Below, in pieces: positions 48,701-59,727 of a stretch of 64,000 nucleotides of DNA. The notes under the pieces are model-generated. The model was not told the origin of the DNA. It was given only the letters and a program-made list of their open reading frames with translations, and did no database searches. The stretch's first letter is position 1, and the number at the start of each line of letters is the position of its first letter. The stretch is from contig JAUTDP010000002.1 of the NCBI GenBank assembly GCA_033439795.1, positions 1,426,001-1,490,000 on the forward strand, read 5' to 3'. Source of the DNA: Sordaria brevicollis (taxonomy: Eukaryota; Ascomycota; Sordariomycetes; Sordariales; Sordariaceae). The position numbers were made by a program, and so were the translations under genes.

Positions 48701-49933
48701 GAGAGCTATCATTCCGCTCCACCTGATCGGGGTATAAACTCCTGGTATTGAGGAAAAAAAGGGAAGGCGACCGTCAGTTGGCCTCGCTAGTAGTAGACCA
48801 TCAGGTCTCCAGGTCGTCCTTGGGTGGTACCGCGGCCTACAACGAGGCCATGGCTGGCTGATGATGTGACGTGCTTTGCTGTCCTTGCCTGCTTCCGGAT
48901 GTTGCATGTCCTTCCACTTTGGGGGTTACTGGCGCACCCTTCCGCTCCTTCTCTCCCTCGCACTTCTCATTCCTCATCTCGATTTGTGTTACCCGTTCCA
49001 CCCTCTGCGATACCCATCTGCGGCCTGACGGTGGCCCAACAAGTTCCCCTTAAGCTGAACGGCGCACGGGCATCCGGCGAGGCCTTTATTCCACGGGACG
49101 GAGGAGACGGAGGAACAGTTGGTCCAATGGTCTGAAAATATGGGGCGATGCATCGGGCTGAGGTCGCATCTCGAGAGATATCCACCACGGACGGAACTGG
49201 AAACTATCCACACGAACACTGAGCGAGAACTGGGTTTTCTGAGAAGGAGAGCTGGAAAAGAAATCCTGGTGATTTATATCTTCGTCAATGAAGCAACATG
49301 GAAAAGCTTTGTGAACGTGGCTGCCATTTAATGGGCGTACGCCTTGTCAAGGTTTTGTTTGTTGGGGGCTGGAGCACTACACCATCATTGGTTGACACAA
49401 GCCTAACACGGGACCAGTCAATGAACAAAGGAAAGGTTCTGGATTGATTTGTTTTTGTACAACGCATACGCACCCCAAAGCTCACCATTTTTTTAACCTA
49501 TCCTTGGCCCTATCCAACCCGTTGGGCATCTGAGGCGATGACGTTTGAGACAAATGGTCGTTATATCCCACCTCGGCGGGTATCGACAACTCATCAGCAT
49601 AATATCCTGCCATGCCACGTTGTCTCTGGCCGCAGACCTGTCGAATCGCTGAACGCCCGCTGTTTCCGGAACAGCATCATGAAAAAGGAGAGTTAACAAA
49701 AAGAAAATATGACGGGAAACCGGTCAGATAAGCTTGGACATGCCACCTCATGTCGTCCTGGCCTAGGTATTCCCGAGCTCGTGTTGGGCATGGTGGTTCT
49801 GGTTCGATGAACGTATTTTTGGGGGTATATCGTGGATCAAACGATACTGCTGGGTTTGTCGCTATGTTGCCATCGGGATCAACTGGGTTGGGTATGAATG
49901 ACAACCTCATGATTTGAATGTCGTGGTATGGTT
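45759..49933. other. 4.2-kb gene-poor region
   Basis: There is no supported gene. The longest stretch (47982-48722, minus, 246 codons) is Ser/Pro/Arg/His low complexity. An imperfect GGTAGGCAGGTAGGCA tract lies near 48055-48080. Composition is normal. Confidence 0.45.
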
Positions 49934-50613
49934 TCAGCGCATGGCAGCAGCGGCATCGGTAAAGTTACCGACGAGGGTATCACCCCCTTCGGTCTTGATG
50001 GGGATAGTTGGCAGGGAAGCTTTGCGCAGCATCTCCATGTGGTCGTCTTCGGGGGTGCCCCAATCAACCCGTGCCACGGAGGCCATGTCGTCGAGGGTTG
50101 AAAGCTTGGAAAGCAAGGCATTGTAGCGCTGACCGGCGAAGCCGTATGGAGCAGGGGCATCCTGCATGGGTTTGTCATGCGGAACCATGTCGTAGATGTC
50201 GACCATGTTACTGCGCAGTTCCAGGTTAGTCATTCGTTCTACCGACTCCGTGGGTTTGGATCTCGCGGGCTAGATCTTGGAAGGGGTGGAATGGGAGAGG
50301 AGAGAGGGCATACTTTGATGTACGTTCCACCACACCCTGCAGAGCCGCAATTTCCCTTTCCGTCTCTTGAGGATCCTCCTGGTTCATCATATGTTGCTGA
50401 TCAAAACTGCCGTAGTGCATGTTGTTCTCGTCGAAGAGATGTTGCTCTTCCTCCTGTGTTATGAAGAGTCCAGGTCAGTTCCCATATTCCGTCTGATGTC
50501 TCTTCTAATGGTCACGTCATCAGGACTCCAACTGTGATGGTTCCGCCAAAACATACCTCGTCGTAATCATCGCTCCTCCCGCTGCCGAAGCAGGTCGAGC
50601 AGTAGTTGCCCAT
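49934..50613 (-). CDS. Ego1/Meh1-LAMTOR1-like lysosomal (vacuolar) TORC1 adaptor
   Basis: Three exons (50613-50557, 50453-50314, 50210-49934) with consistent phases give 157 residues. The protein starts MGNYCSTCFG: Gly2 is a myristoylation site and Cys5/Cys8 fit palmitoylation, as in membrane-anchored Ego1/LAMTOR1. After an acidic linker comes a long helix (REIAALQGVVERTSNNMVDIY), the region that in LAMTOR1 wraps the roadblock subunits. It then continues with RYNALLSKLSTLDDMASVARVDW and a C-terminal tail. In the family this protein anchors the EGO/Ragulator complex and Rag GTPases to the vacuole for amino-acid signalling to TORC1. The copia element begins about 390 bp upstream of its start. 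Confidence 0.8.
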
Positions 50614-51000
50614 CTTGACTGGTCCAGCCTTATCGTATCCTCCTTTATCCACGTCTTGTGTTCCCAGTCGGATAGTAGTCGGTCGGTATCGAGTTATCAA
50701 ATGATGTCGTCAATCGTCGGAATCGCGCGAGCGAACAAGAAGTCTAGAAGCCGTCGTCGTCGGCGTCGTCGTCGTCGTCGAAGTAAAGTCGGGAGAAAAG
50801 ACTGTCGCGAAGAGGTGAAACCTGAAACGATGACGAAATGAAGTCAGGCGCAAAAGTTTGGCCGTGAAAATCGCTTAGTGGTGTTTTAGCTTCCACTTGT
50901 TGCTGTGGTTTTCTCGTCGTTCGGGTGTCCGCTGGGGGAGGGGTTGGCTGCTAGCGAGGTCGGTTCATCAGATAGCAAAGGAAGGAATGTGTCGCGATGG
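50614..51000. other. Upstream region of the Ego1-like gene
   Basis: Includes a GTC/CGT triplet run (about 50755-50781). The retroelement target site ACTTG ends this stretch at 51001-51005. Confidence 0.5.
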
Positions 51001-51005
51001 ACTTG

Positions 51006-51173
51006 TGTAGAATAGTAGCAATACAGGGGTATTGAGAATGAGGGTGCAGAGTATATATTGTATAAAATCTGTTCTGTAGCCAGGAAATCCCGCACACAAA
51101 AATCAAGGTTTTACCTAGCAATTTAAATTATATAAAAAAGGCGGTAGTAAAAAACCTACCCCTATATTTAATA
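51006..51173 (-). repeat. Left LTR (3' LTR of the copia element)
   Basis: It is the same length as the right LTR. The outer part (first 65 bp or so) keeps G where the right LTR has A; the inner part has T and A where the right LTR keeps C and G. Confidence 0.93.
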
Positions 51174-51184
51174 CACCCCCCCAA
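51174..51184 (-). other. Polypurine tract of the copia element
   Basis: On the minus strand TTGGGGGGGTG directly abuts the 3' LTR, the expected plus-strand primer position. Confidence 0.7.
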
Positions 51185-51392
51185 CTACATTAACGTATAC
51201 CAAAAAGTTAATTAAAGGCGCCTAAATAAAGCCATTCCCAAATTCTACACCCTTAAAATTGAAGAATCCCCAAATAATCGCCTTTAAAAGTATCGCCCAT
51301 TAATCGTACTATATATTAAATTACCGTACGGTATCTTTAAATTATATTTAATAGTATACTCCCTGGATCATCCTTAATAGCCATCCTTAAAA

Positions 51393-51420
51393 GTCGCGGG
51401 TTCGAATCCCGTCGGCGCTA
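51393..51420 (+). other. tRNA-like 3' end (B box, T-arm, acceptor strand) inside the copia element
   Basis: The plus strand holds a T-arm GCGGG-TTCGAAT-CCCGT, a perfect B box GGTTCGAATCC, an acceptor-like CGGCGCT and discriminator A, then CTTTTTACCTTTTTT as a polymerase III terminator-like run. No matching 5' half or A box is recognisable upstream in the RIPed DNA. It could be a tRNA pseudogene or tRNA-derived insert. Confidence 0.6.
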
Positions 51421-52299
51421 AACTTTTTACCTTTTTTCCTCCTTATAAATATTATACAAGATCCCTTTATTTTATAAAAGTTATTTCAATAAAGTAATAT
51501 AAATCGATAATTATTTATAATAATACTATCCTTCCTTTTTACCTCTTTAAAATATTCTATCCCCGCCGGAATTAAATTATTAATATATTTATATCAATTA
51601 ATTTCAATACCCTCTCCTTCTCCTTCCTTAAATTCGAAATATTTATAAAACCTATTTAATAAATAAATTCTTTATACTTCTCTACGGTTAATACTTTTAT
51701 TAACCTATCGGCGATTATTTCGGTTATAAGTATATAATATATATTAAATATACCGTACTATTATCCTTCTCGGAGTTAATAATTATAAATATCGATATAT
51801 TTAAATTTAATTTAAAATTTAATATTTTCTTTAATAATTAAACGGATTATTTAAACGTTATTATATTCTAATAGAATATTTTCATTATTAATTCCCAAAT
51901 TAAGAGTTAACGAATCGAATAAATATTTTACCCACAAACTTTTACGAGCCCTTTATAATAGGGATAATAATTTAACTTTAGTAGTAAAGGTAGTAATAAT
52001 ATCCTATTTATTAATTCGCTAATCGACGGTTCTATTTAATAATTATATAGTGAATCCTTATAAATTTCGTCGATTTAAAGTATTATTAGTATAAAAAGCG
52101 TTAATTAAAATTAAAAATAAATTATTACCCCCCAATTAAAGTGCGTAATCTTCGGTACCCTTAAAGTAAGTGAGTAATCGGTTAACGGCAATATAATAAA
52201 TACCGTTAAAATTAATAAGGAAACAGAATAACCTAGAGTTAATAAAGGCGCTATTAAATTTAATAATTATTAACGCGTATATAATCTTGCTAATTACCT

Positions 52300-52640
52300 T
52301 TTAATATATTTTAACGGATTTAAAATTAATAATACCTTTAAAGGGGAGGAGTTCCTCAATATTTATAAGAATTTAGGGAAACGACTAAAATTACTAAAAC
52401 TTCTCTATAATCTTTCTGATATATTCGTATTAAAATAACTAAATTAACCGTTTTATTCGGTTTCGAATAACTTTAATACCTAAAAACCACTAAATATTAT
52501 TACCGCCTGTTAATTAATAATAACCTTCTAAAACGTTAATAATTCTAGTAGCGTTATATTTATTTTCGTTTCGGTAAATAAGAATAATATTATTAATGTA
52601 AAAAAAGACTACTATACTTTAATAAATAAATATATAAAGT
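52300..52640 (-). pseudogene. Copia reverse-transcriptase relic
   Basis: The minus strand reads YINNIILIYRNENKY at about 52600, which is the RT catalytic Y-x-D-D box with both Asp turned to Asn. It is followed by LEGYY, a stop, then WFLGIKVIRNR (about 52455-52489) and YEYIRKIIEKF, the order found in copia RT. Stops stand where Gln or Trp codons are expected, consistent with RIP. Confidence 0.85.
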
Positions 52641-55600
52641 TCTATAAGGATAGGGACTAAATTAACGGTAATAAGAATTTTAGTAAATTCGCGTTACTAT
52701 AGTAAAAAAGAACGCCGAAGATTATAAAGAGCGTATAATAATTTAATAACCTTATTTTATCGGGTATATCTTAATAATATTCGTATATAAATAAATTTAT
52801 CGAAAAGAATATTAACGAAAATATTAATAGTATTATATTATTTAAGTTCGAAATTAAAATAACCCGTAATAATTATTATAATACGGAAGGTACAAATTAT
52901 TAAAATAACCGCGTAAATATCCTATAAATCTTAAAGTTATTAATTTCCTTTTATAATAAAGCGTACCTTACTTTTAAAATAATAATCCGTTATATTAAAT
53001 TTATAAATATATATTTATATAAAATCGAGGGGGATAATTCTTTAATATTCTTCCTAATCTACCCACTTCTACGATCCCTTTATATCGTAATTTTAAAAAT
53101 ACTCCCTTTCAATTTAACGAAATATCTTTTAAAAAGAATAGAAGTAAAAATCTTAATAATTTTTAAATAAAGGGGAGAATTCTCGCTAATATAAAATATT
53201 TAATATATTTAATATATTATACCTTTTAACGTTATCGACGGTAAATTTCAAATCCGTATAAAAATCGTTATTATCGATTTCTAACCCGAATTTCCTTAAT
53301 TAATCTAAATTAATATAATCGATAATGCGACCGTTATATATATTAATTTAATAAAGACTAAGCGTATTTAAAAAGGATATTACCTAATATAAATACTAAT
53401 CCGTTTAAAGGAAATAAATAAAAGGTTATATTAAAGGGATGCGGTTTAAATTCTTAATAAAAAACGAAATTAAATTATTAAAAGGAATCGGTAAATTGTA
53501 ATTAACTAATTTATTTATTTTATTTATTACCATATCCCACTAATTATCTAATCGTTCTAATATTTAAAAACGTAATATTTCCTCCTTTTATTTATATATA
53601 TACCCGGCGGGCTTAATAAAAATCGTAAAAGTTTCTAATTCCGCGGGTATAAATTCGACAATTAGACCGAAATTATTTAATTTATTATCGGTATAATTTT
53701 CTAAAATTAAAAAAAATATAATAAAATCGTCTTCTAATTAATAAAAATTATTTAATTATACGGCTAATTCTTCTAGGGAAATTTTAAATAAATCTTAGAA
53801 TTTCTTAATATTACTTATAAAAACCTTATTTTCGTTAAAGACCACGTTTCTAATTACTATAATTAAATTAATATAAAGATTCTAAATTCGGTAAATATTT
53901 AACGACTAATAACCGACCAAATAATTAACTTAGGTATATCTCTTAAACTTCTTAATTTTATTATAACCGCATAAAATTTCTATTATAAACATAAAAATTT
54001 TATAATTATAAATTTTCAAATATATTAAAATAAAGACTACTTTTTACTAGCCGCCGTCGTAATCTATTATATAGGCTTTAAAACGTTCCTCTAAAATTTT
54101 CCAATTAAAACCGTATTTAAAAATTTTATTAAAAAAGTAAATTATAACCGCTATAATTTCTCTCCAAAACTCTTCTAAAAAATTTACTAATTCTCTTATA
54201 ATTTTAATTTTCTCGCTAAATATACCCCCCGAACGCTCAACGCCGCCGTTCTATACCTAAATATACAATATAAAAGGCTCGACCCTAATACCCTACTATA
54301 ATAAAAAAATAACGACCCTAAATTTAATTATTATAATCTTATTATTATATTCGACTACTTATACCTAAATTTAATATTAAATTTTTAAACCAATAATAAG
54401 GGAAAATAAAACTATAATAATAAAATCGGTAATCTTCTTAATAAAATAATATACCCAAAAGTAATTAAATTAACGGTTAATTATTATTATTAATATAAAA
54501 ACCTAATTAAATCCTACCTTTATTAGAATATATTCGAAAAAATCGGTAACTACCCTTTATCCTAATCCTTTAAATATAATACGGGCAACCCTCCCAACTT
54601 AGCGTTTCAATTTAATTACTATATATATATTATAATATATTAGATCTAAACCCTTAAAACGTACGCTATACTCCTTATTAATTAATTAAATAAAAATTTC
54701 GGGTTTAAAGTAATTAAATCTAAAATATTAATATAAAATATCTCCCTTTTAAAGTTTCTTAACAATTTTACTCTAAGGAATTCGAACGTTAAAAAAGGAT
54801 TAATCAACGCTATTTTCAAAATTAAGAAAAATATATTCAAAAATAAATTACTAAAAATAATTAAAAATAGAATAATAATAAGAAAGATTGGGGGTACGAA
54901 TATAAAAATTAATAATATCCTAAGAGTAATCGAATTCTATAAATTTTCGAAAAAATACGAAATTATAAACTATACCTAAAATTAACGCTACGTTATTTAA
55001 ATGAAATTTAAAAAAATTACCCTTATTATCGTTAACTAAAATATAAACGGTCCTATATCCTTTAATTATTAATAAATTATTACTAACCTAAATGTAATTT
55101 CCTTTATTTATAAGGGTAAAATCTTCAAAACGGCTAATTTCGTTAAAAATATAAATTATCGTATTTAAATTAAAAATAATTAAATTTCTTAATAAATATA
55201 TAAGAATTTCCTATCGAAATTTTAATACTAAAAAATTAAATTAATAACCAATTTTACCAATCCTCTAACCTTCTAATTAAAATCCGCTATTAGGGGTATT
55301 AATCGCAAATTTTATTAGCCTTTTAATAAGAATCTATTATATTAATATAATTTTAATATTTAATTTATAGAACCTTTATATAAATTAAATACTCCTCTAA
55401 TAATTTTTATTAATTATACTTTAAATATATTAATTAAAAACCTAATTAAAATTAAGCGCTAAAGAAGGGATTATATACCAATATTTATTATAAAAATAGC
55501 CAAATCTCTTACAAATTTCGCAAATTCGCCTTTAACGCTTATTATCCTAATTATTAATACTTTAACCGCGCTTCTTACCGGTATTATTAGAAGCGTCCCC

Positions 55601-56754
55601 TATAATTCGACTATTAAATATAAAGGTAGAAAACGTACCGCCTTTTAAAACCTAATTATACGATTTTTTAAAATAATAATCGTAGATCCGTTCTTTAAAA
55701 TTATAAATTAAATTAAAATAAATAAAATTATTATTTAGGAACCTTTTATTTATAATTTTAAAAAACGTAACCTAATTCTTAAAAAGGGAATTACTAAATT
55801 TATTTATTACATTAAAAAAATTAGTCTTCTATACTTTAAAGTTAATATATTTATCGACCTTAAAGTATTTATTAATAATTATAATATATTCCTACTCTTA
55901 TAATTAATTAGTTTAATTATAAAGATAAATTATAATATTAATTTTATTGCGGTAATTAGCGCGGATATCGTCGTAAATTTATTCCTCGTCGAATTAAACG
56001 TTAAATTTCACCGTATCGTATTAAACGGATAAAAAAATAATTCCTTTAAAGTAAATTAGCTAAAAATATTAATTAATATTATTTTTCATTTAAATACGAA
56101 AAGTAATAATCTTTTCTTTATAAACTTCTTAAATTTTTATATTATAATAATAATCGGTTATAACTTCTTAATAATTATAATAATTATACTTAATTAAAAA
56201 ACTGTAATAGCGCGCTGCGTATAAAACTAAAACCAAAATTAAAACGATAAAAAAAATTAAAGCCCTAATAGTTAATTAAATAATAGCGGTATTAATAAAC
56301 GTAAACGCGGTCGCCTTCTATTAAGAAGGAGGCAATATCGAAATATAATTACGTATTTTCGAAGAGGGTCCGCTAACCGCCTAATCTTCTTTAATAAATT
56401 GAAAAATCTCCTACTAAAATTAAGAATCGTTAATACCAAAATTACTAATCGAATTAATAGTAACGGCCGCGGTATAAACTAAAGGATCTATAAAGTCTTT
56501 AATAATAGGCTTTACAAAAATAATAAGTTATAGCTTCCTATTATCGGGATTAATATACTTCTACAATCCTAATTCGAATACCTTCAATTAAAATCCTTTA
56601 TCCTATATAATCTAATCGTTAATAAACCTAAAGATAACGTCGCCCGCTTTCTTAAAATCAATAATCGAAGACATTATCGTAATTATTATTATTAATCGAA
56701 TATCGCTATTACTACTATATTCTACCGGGTTACCGCAATCGGGGAATAGCAAAT

Positions 56755-56766
56755 AAGACTCTTAAT
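56755..56766 (-). other. Probable primer-binding site (half-tRNA-Lys type)
   Basis: The 12 bases touching the 5' LTR read AAGACTCTTAAT on the plus strand, which is the anticodon loop of tRNA-Lys(CUU) ending at nucleotide 39. In element orientation the site is complementary to the 5' half of that tRNA. Drosophila copia likewise uses a tRNA cut after nucleotide 39, there initiator tRNA-Met. Confidence 0.55.
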
Positions 56767-56934
56767 TATAAAATAACAATAATATAAGGGTATTAAAAAT
56801 GAGGGTACAAAGTGTATATTATATAAAATCTATTCTGTAACCAGGAAATCCCGCACACAGAAATCAGGGTTTTACCCAGCAATCTAAATTACATAAGAAA
56901 GGCGGTGGCAGGAAACCCACCCCTATATCTAACA
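56767..56934 (-). repeat. Right LTR (5' LTR of the copia element)
   Basis: Direct repeat of 51006-51173. All differences I could align are transitions. Its inner end is mutated (TATAAAATAAC for TGTAGAATAGT) and its outer end is intact (ends CTAACA). Confidence 0.93.
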
Positions 56935-56939
56935 ACTTG

Positions 56940-58428
56940 CTGCAGTTTCCCGAAAGTGAACTGTGGTCGGCCGACGGCTCGGAAATCGGGCGATGATTGC
57001 GCGAGAGGCAAAAGTGCGTGATGATGGGATGGCAGAGCGAATAACCGAAGTGGAAGGGAAAGTTGTCCTTATCGATATCGATCGTCGTCGTCGTCGTTTC
57101 CAAATTTCAACGGGCCCCAATGATTCATTTCCAAGTTCCAGGTGTTCCTTCCCGCAAAAGCACAAGTGGAAAGCAGACAAGGTCTCGGTCCCGGTCGCGA
57201 ATCGAATTGGCGATTGCGATTGCAACAAGTGTGTCACGGTCCAATGCGCCTGCCGTGTGCGGCTAAAAATCCACTGACGAAAGATTTGGATCGGTCATCT
57301 GGTTGGATCATCCTTGTTCGTGCCTTCTTCGTTGTTCCTCAGCCGCCTGGAACCCTGGTGTGGCCCTGAGCGGCAGGCGCGAGTGCACGTGCCTTCCAAT
57401 CCACACCAGCCCCATCAGCCTACCAAGGCGCTGCTGGTGGCAGAAACAGTTGGTCAATGCGCACTTACACGCCGTTTTAGGGCTCCTGGGTCGCTAACAA
57501 TCAAGTTACAGTGGCACGAGTGGCTCATCAGTGGTTTGTGATCATTCAACGAGGAACTTGCTCGCAATTCCATCAAAGACGCCGAGACGGGAGTTCGCGA
57601 GGAAGAAATTGCCTGGAAAATTTCGTCATCCTGAAACACTCTCGGTGAGTGCTGACAAGGAAGGTGCGAAGCTCTCCCGGACTCCGGACTTACTGCCCTG
57701 AAAGTGGAAGCATCCCGACATTCCAGGGGCAGGTACCCGCCCGCTGTCAACTGCCCTGTAAGTTCCACTGTCCCGTGTCCGAAGGTGTTGTCCATTCCCG
57801 AAAGCTGTTCCACTCGACCTCTCACCACTTGGACAATCACATCACACAAAGATTTGCATGGGGAGAAAATTGACTGGCAGGAAACAGTTGTGTTCCTATT
57901 ACAGATTGACCTGCTGTCTTTGTGCAATAAGAGTAGTCGGGGAAATGGCTGAAATCGACGAGTGTCGCAACCGGGTTCGCACCTTCCCTCGGGAAACGCC
58001 CCCAAAGCTCCACTGACGGGTTGAGCTTTCCTGCCCTTCCTTCGTCGTCGAAGTAGTGTAGAAATAACCTGGAGCCTCTTGGGCTTCACGAAAGCTCTTG
58101 CCACAAGCACTAAAGACATGATGGATGGTCCGTTTGATGAATATGACTGAAATTCGTCATTCGATTATTCACTATGTGAATGAAACATTATGGGTATATC
58201 CAACACTTTTCTAACGTTACATGAGCGCACCAATCTTATCCTCCTCTTTTCTTCATCGACCCCCCATAAACAGCGCGAGACGTTTGAGTCTTCAGAAACA
58301 TGAATCTTGAACGTTAAAATAAAACAGTGGTACCTTTGTGTGTTAGGAAGCTTGAAGGCCGTGCAGGCAAGTTCTCCCCATTCCACTCTTCTCCTGCCTT
58401 CTTTTGCATCCATGATGGAGAGAATCCA
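56940..58428. other. Region right of the copia element
   Basis: Normal composition returns at once after the ACTTG duplication. A CGTCGT triplet run lies near 57083. A 221-codon open stretch (57454-58119, minus) has no recognisable family and is left uncalled. Confidence 0.45.
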
Positions 58429-59727
58429 CTACAGCGCCGTCCCCGGATGCACCCCCATGCTATCCCTCCCAGCAACCACCGAATTCCTAGAATAAAACAC
58501 CGAGACCCTCGACAAATCCACCGGCGTGCCAGGATGCACATCGTCAGCCGGATCCGGACCCGCTGCTGCGGCCGGTGTTGCCTGAGTATGAACCGGTTCC
58601 GGCATGCCAACCGTCGTACTTGCAACCGACAGCCTCACATCCATAACACTCAACCTCTGATCCAACGGGGGCAACACAGGCGAGGGCGACAGCGTCGACA
58701 TCTCTATTCCCCCTTGCTGCCCGTTATCCCGTGAAGAAAGCGACTCAGTCCTACCACCGTACACCGAGGTAGCAGTCGACGAAGGATCAGCAGGAATTGT
58801 GGAGACGAGCGTGGTGGCGGATTTGGTATAGGCTGGTGGTGGTGTAAGCGGATACAAGTTGCCAGAACCAGAGTCGCCAGGGCCGACGACGTAAAAGCCT
58901 GGTGGAACGTCGTCATCACCACCGTTTCTACCAAAGGCCATGGTGAGCCGGCGAGATCTGTTGGACCGTCGGAACAAGACCATCCAGAGACCGAAGACGA
59001 GGATGATGCAGACTACGGGGACGATGACGCCGATGGAGACTTGGGCGGCCATGGGGATGCCGCCCTCGTGAGATTCTGAGGAGGTGGGTGCAGCGGTTGC
59101 TACTTGTGAAGGGGAGCTCATGGTTTCTGATGTCGATGGGCTCGATGAAGATGGGATATTGACGATGGCAGTGGCGGCTGGTATCGAAGCAGTGAGCGAA
59201 GTGGTGGACAATGACATTGTAGATGTCGATGTTGTTTGTCCAACCGTCGAAGTGGTCGGACTGATAAATGTCGCCGGGGCCGTTGAAAGAGGCATGCTGC
59301 TCATGGTGGTCGTAGGATTCAAACAATAGGGGGATCCCGATTCGGCCCCCATGCATGTTTGCCCGTCTGCGCAGCAAACATTTCCGCATTGGAAATCGCC
59401 AGCAGCGCAAACCCTTGCACATCCTCCATCCTGAGCATCACCAGCCCCCGAAGCAGCACAGCAGAAGAAGGCCCCGTTATCAAGCGAGCATGTTGAGCCG
59501 TTGCCGCAACACCAGTTTCCTTGCGAACATGTGGTTTCGTCGCTCGCGCAGGTCAAGAGATCCCGTTGGGCGAGTTCAAAAAGGCCTCGACGACCGGGAC
59601 TGGATGCTAGGGTACCGATATGGAGTGGGAGTAGTTTTGGTCGATGAGCGGGTTGGAAGAGGAACCGGGTTGGTGGGACGAGAAAAGAAGGTTCGTTCAG
59701 TGTGGCATTAGTGGTTGAAGGATCCAT
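58429..59727 (-). CDS. Single-pass membrane protein with Cys-rich ectodomain
   Basis: A single exon of 432 residues. Residues about 60-136 contain a Cys-rich module (CASDETTCSQGNWCCGNGS, CSLDNGAFFCC, CARVCAAGDFQCGNVCCADG) resembling the Cys clusters of fungal plasma-membrane and wall-associated proteins. A long Ser/Thr stalk follows, then one strong membrane span near 226-250 (VSIGVIVPVVCIILVFGLWMVLF) with a stop-transfer RRSNRSRR. The roughly 180-residue tail has many Ser/Thr/Pro and a PPPAY motif. The architecture suggests a stress- or wall-sensing surface protein. Oddly, no signal peptide precedes the Cys module from this ATG; a short upstream exon may supply it. Confidence 0.72.
   Translation of the reverse strand: MDPSTTNATLNEPSFLVPPTRFLFQPAHRPKLLPLHIGTLASSPGRRGLFELAQRDLLTCASDETTCSQGNWCCGNGSTCSLDNGAFFCCAASGAGDAQDGGCARVCAAGDFQCGNVCCADGQTCMGAESGSPYCLNPTTTMSSMPLSTAPATFISPTTSTVGQTTSTSTMSLSTTSLTASIPAATAIVNIPSSSSPSTSETMSSPSQVATAAPTSSESHEGGIPMAAQVSIGVIVPVVCIILVFGLWMVLFRRSNRSRRLTMAFGRNGGDDDVPPGFYVVGPGDSGSGNLYPLTPPPAYTKSATTLVSTIPADPSSTATSVYGGRTESLSSRDNGQQGGIEMSTLSPSPVLPPLDQRLSVMDVRLSVASTTVGMPEPVHTQATPAAAAGPDPADDVHPGTPVDLSRVSVFYSRNSVVAGRDSMGVHPGTAL

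Larger units (their letters stand above)
51006..56934 (-). mobile_element. RIP-mutated Ty1/copia LTR retrotransposon (5929 bp)
   Basis: Two 168-bp direct repeats (51006-51173 and 56767-56934), with TG..CA ends where not mutated, enclose about 5.6 kb. The exact five-base duplication ACTTG lies at 51001-51005 and 56935-56939. The G-rich polypurine tract beside the left LTR and the reverse-transcriptase relic both read on the minus strand, so the right LTR is the 5' LTR. Reverse transcriptase close to the 3' end matches the copia gene order (integrase before RT). The interior is extremely AT-rich, CpA/TpG-poor and broken in all frames, as RIP leaves it. Confidence 0.93.

Noticed and set aside
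47982..48722. 246-codon minus-strand frame
   Set aside because: Ser/Pro/His/Arg low complexity over simple GGTAGGC-like repeats; no domain.
51174..56766. Possible gypsy-type element
   Set aside because: RT lies close to the 3' LTR in element orientation and reads with copia-type WFLGI and YI.K..E.F blocks, so the copia order fits better.
57454..58119. 221-codon minus-strand frame right of the copia element
   Set aside because: Ordinary composition but no family, no transcript signals, and short frames also on the plus strand; left uncalled rather than named.
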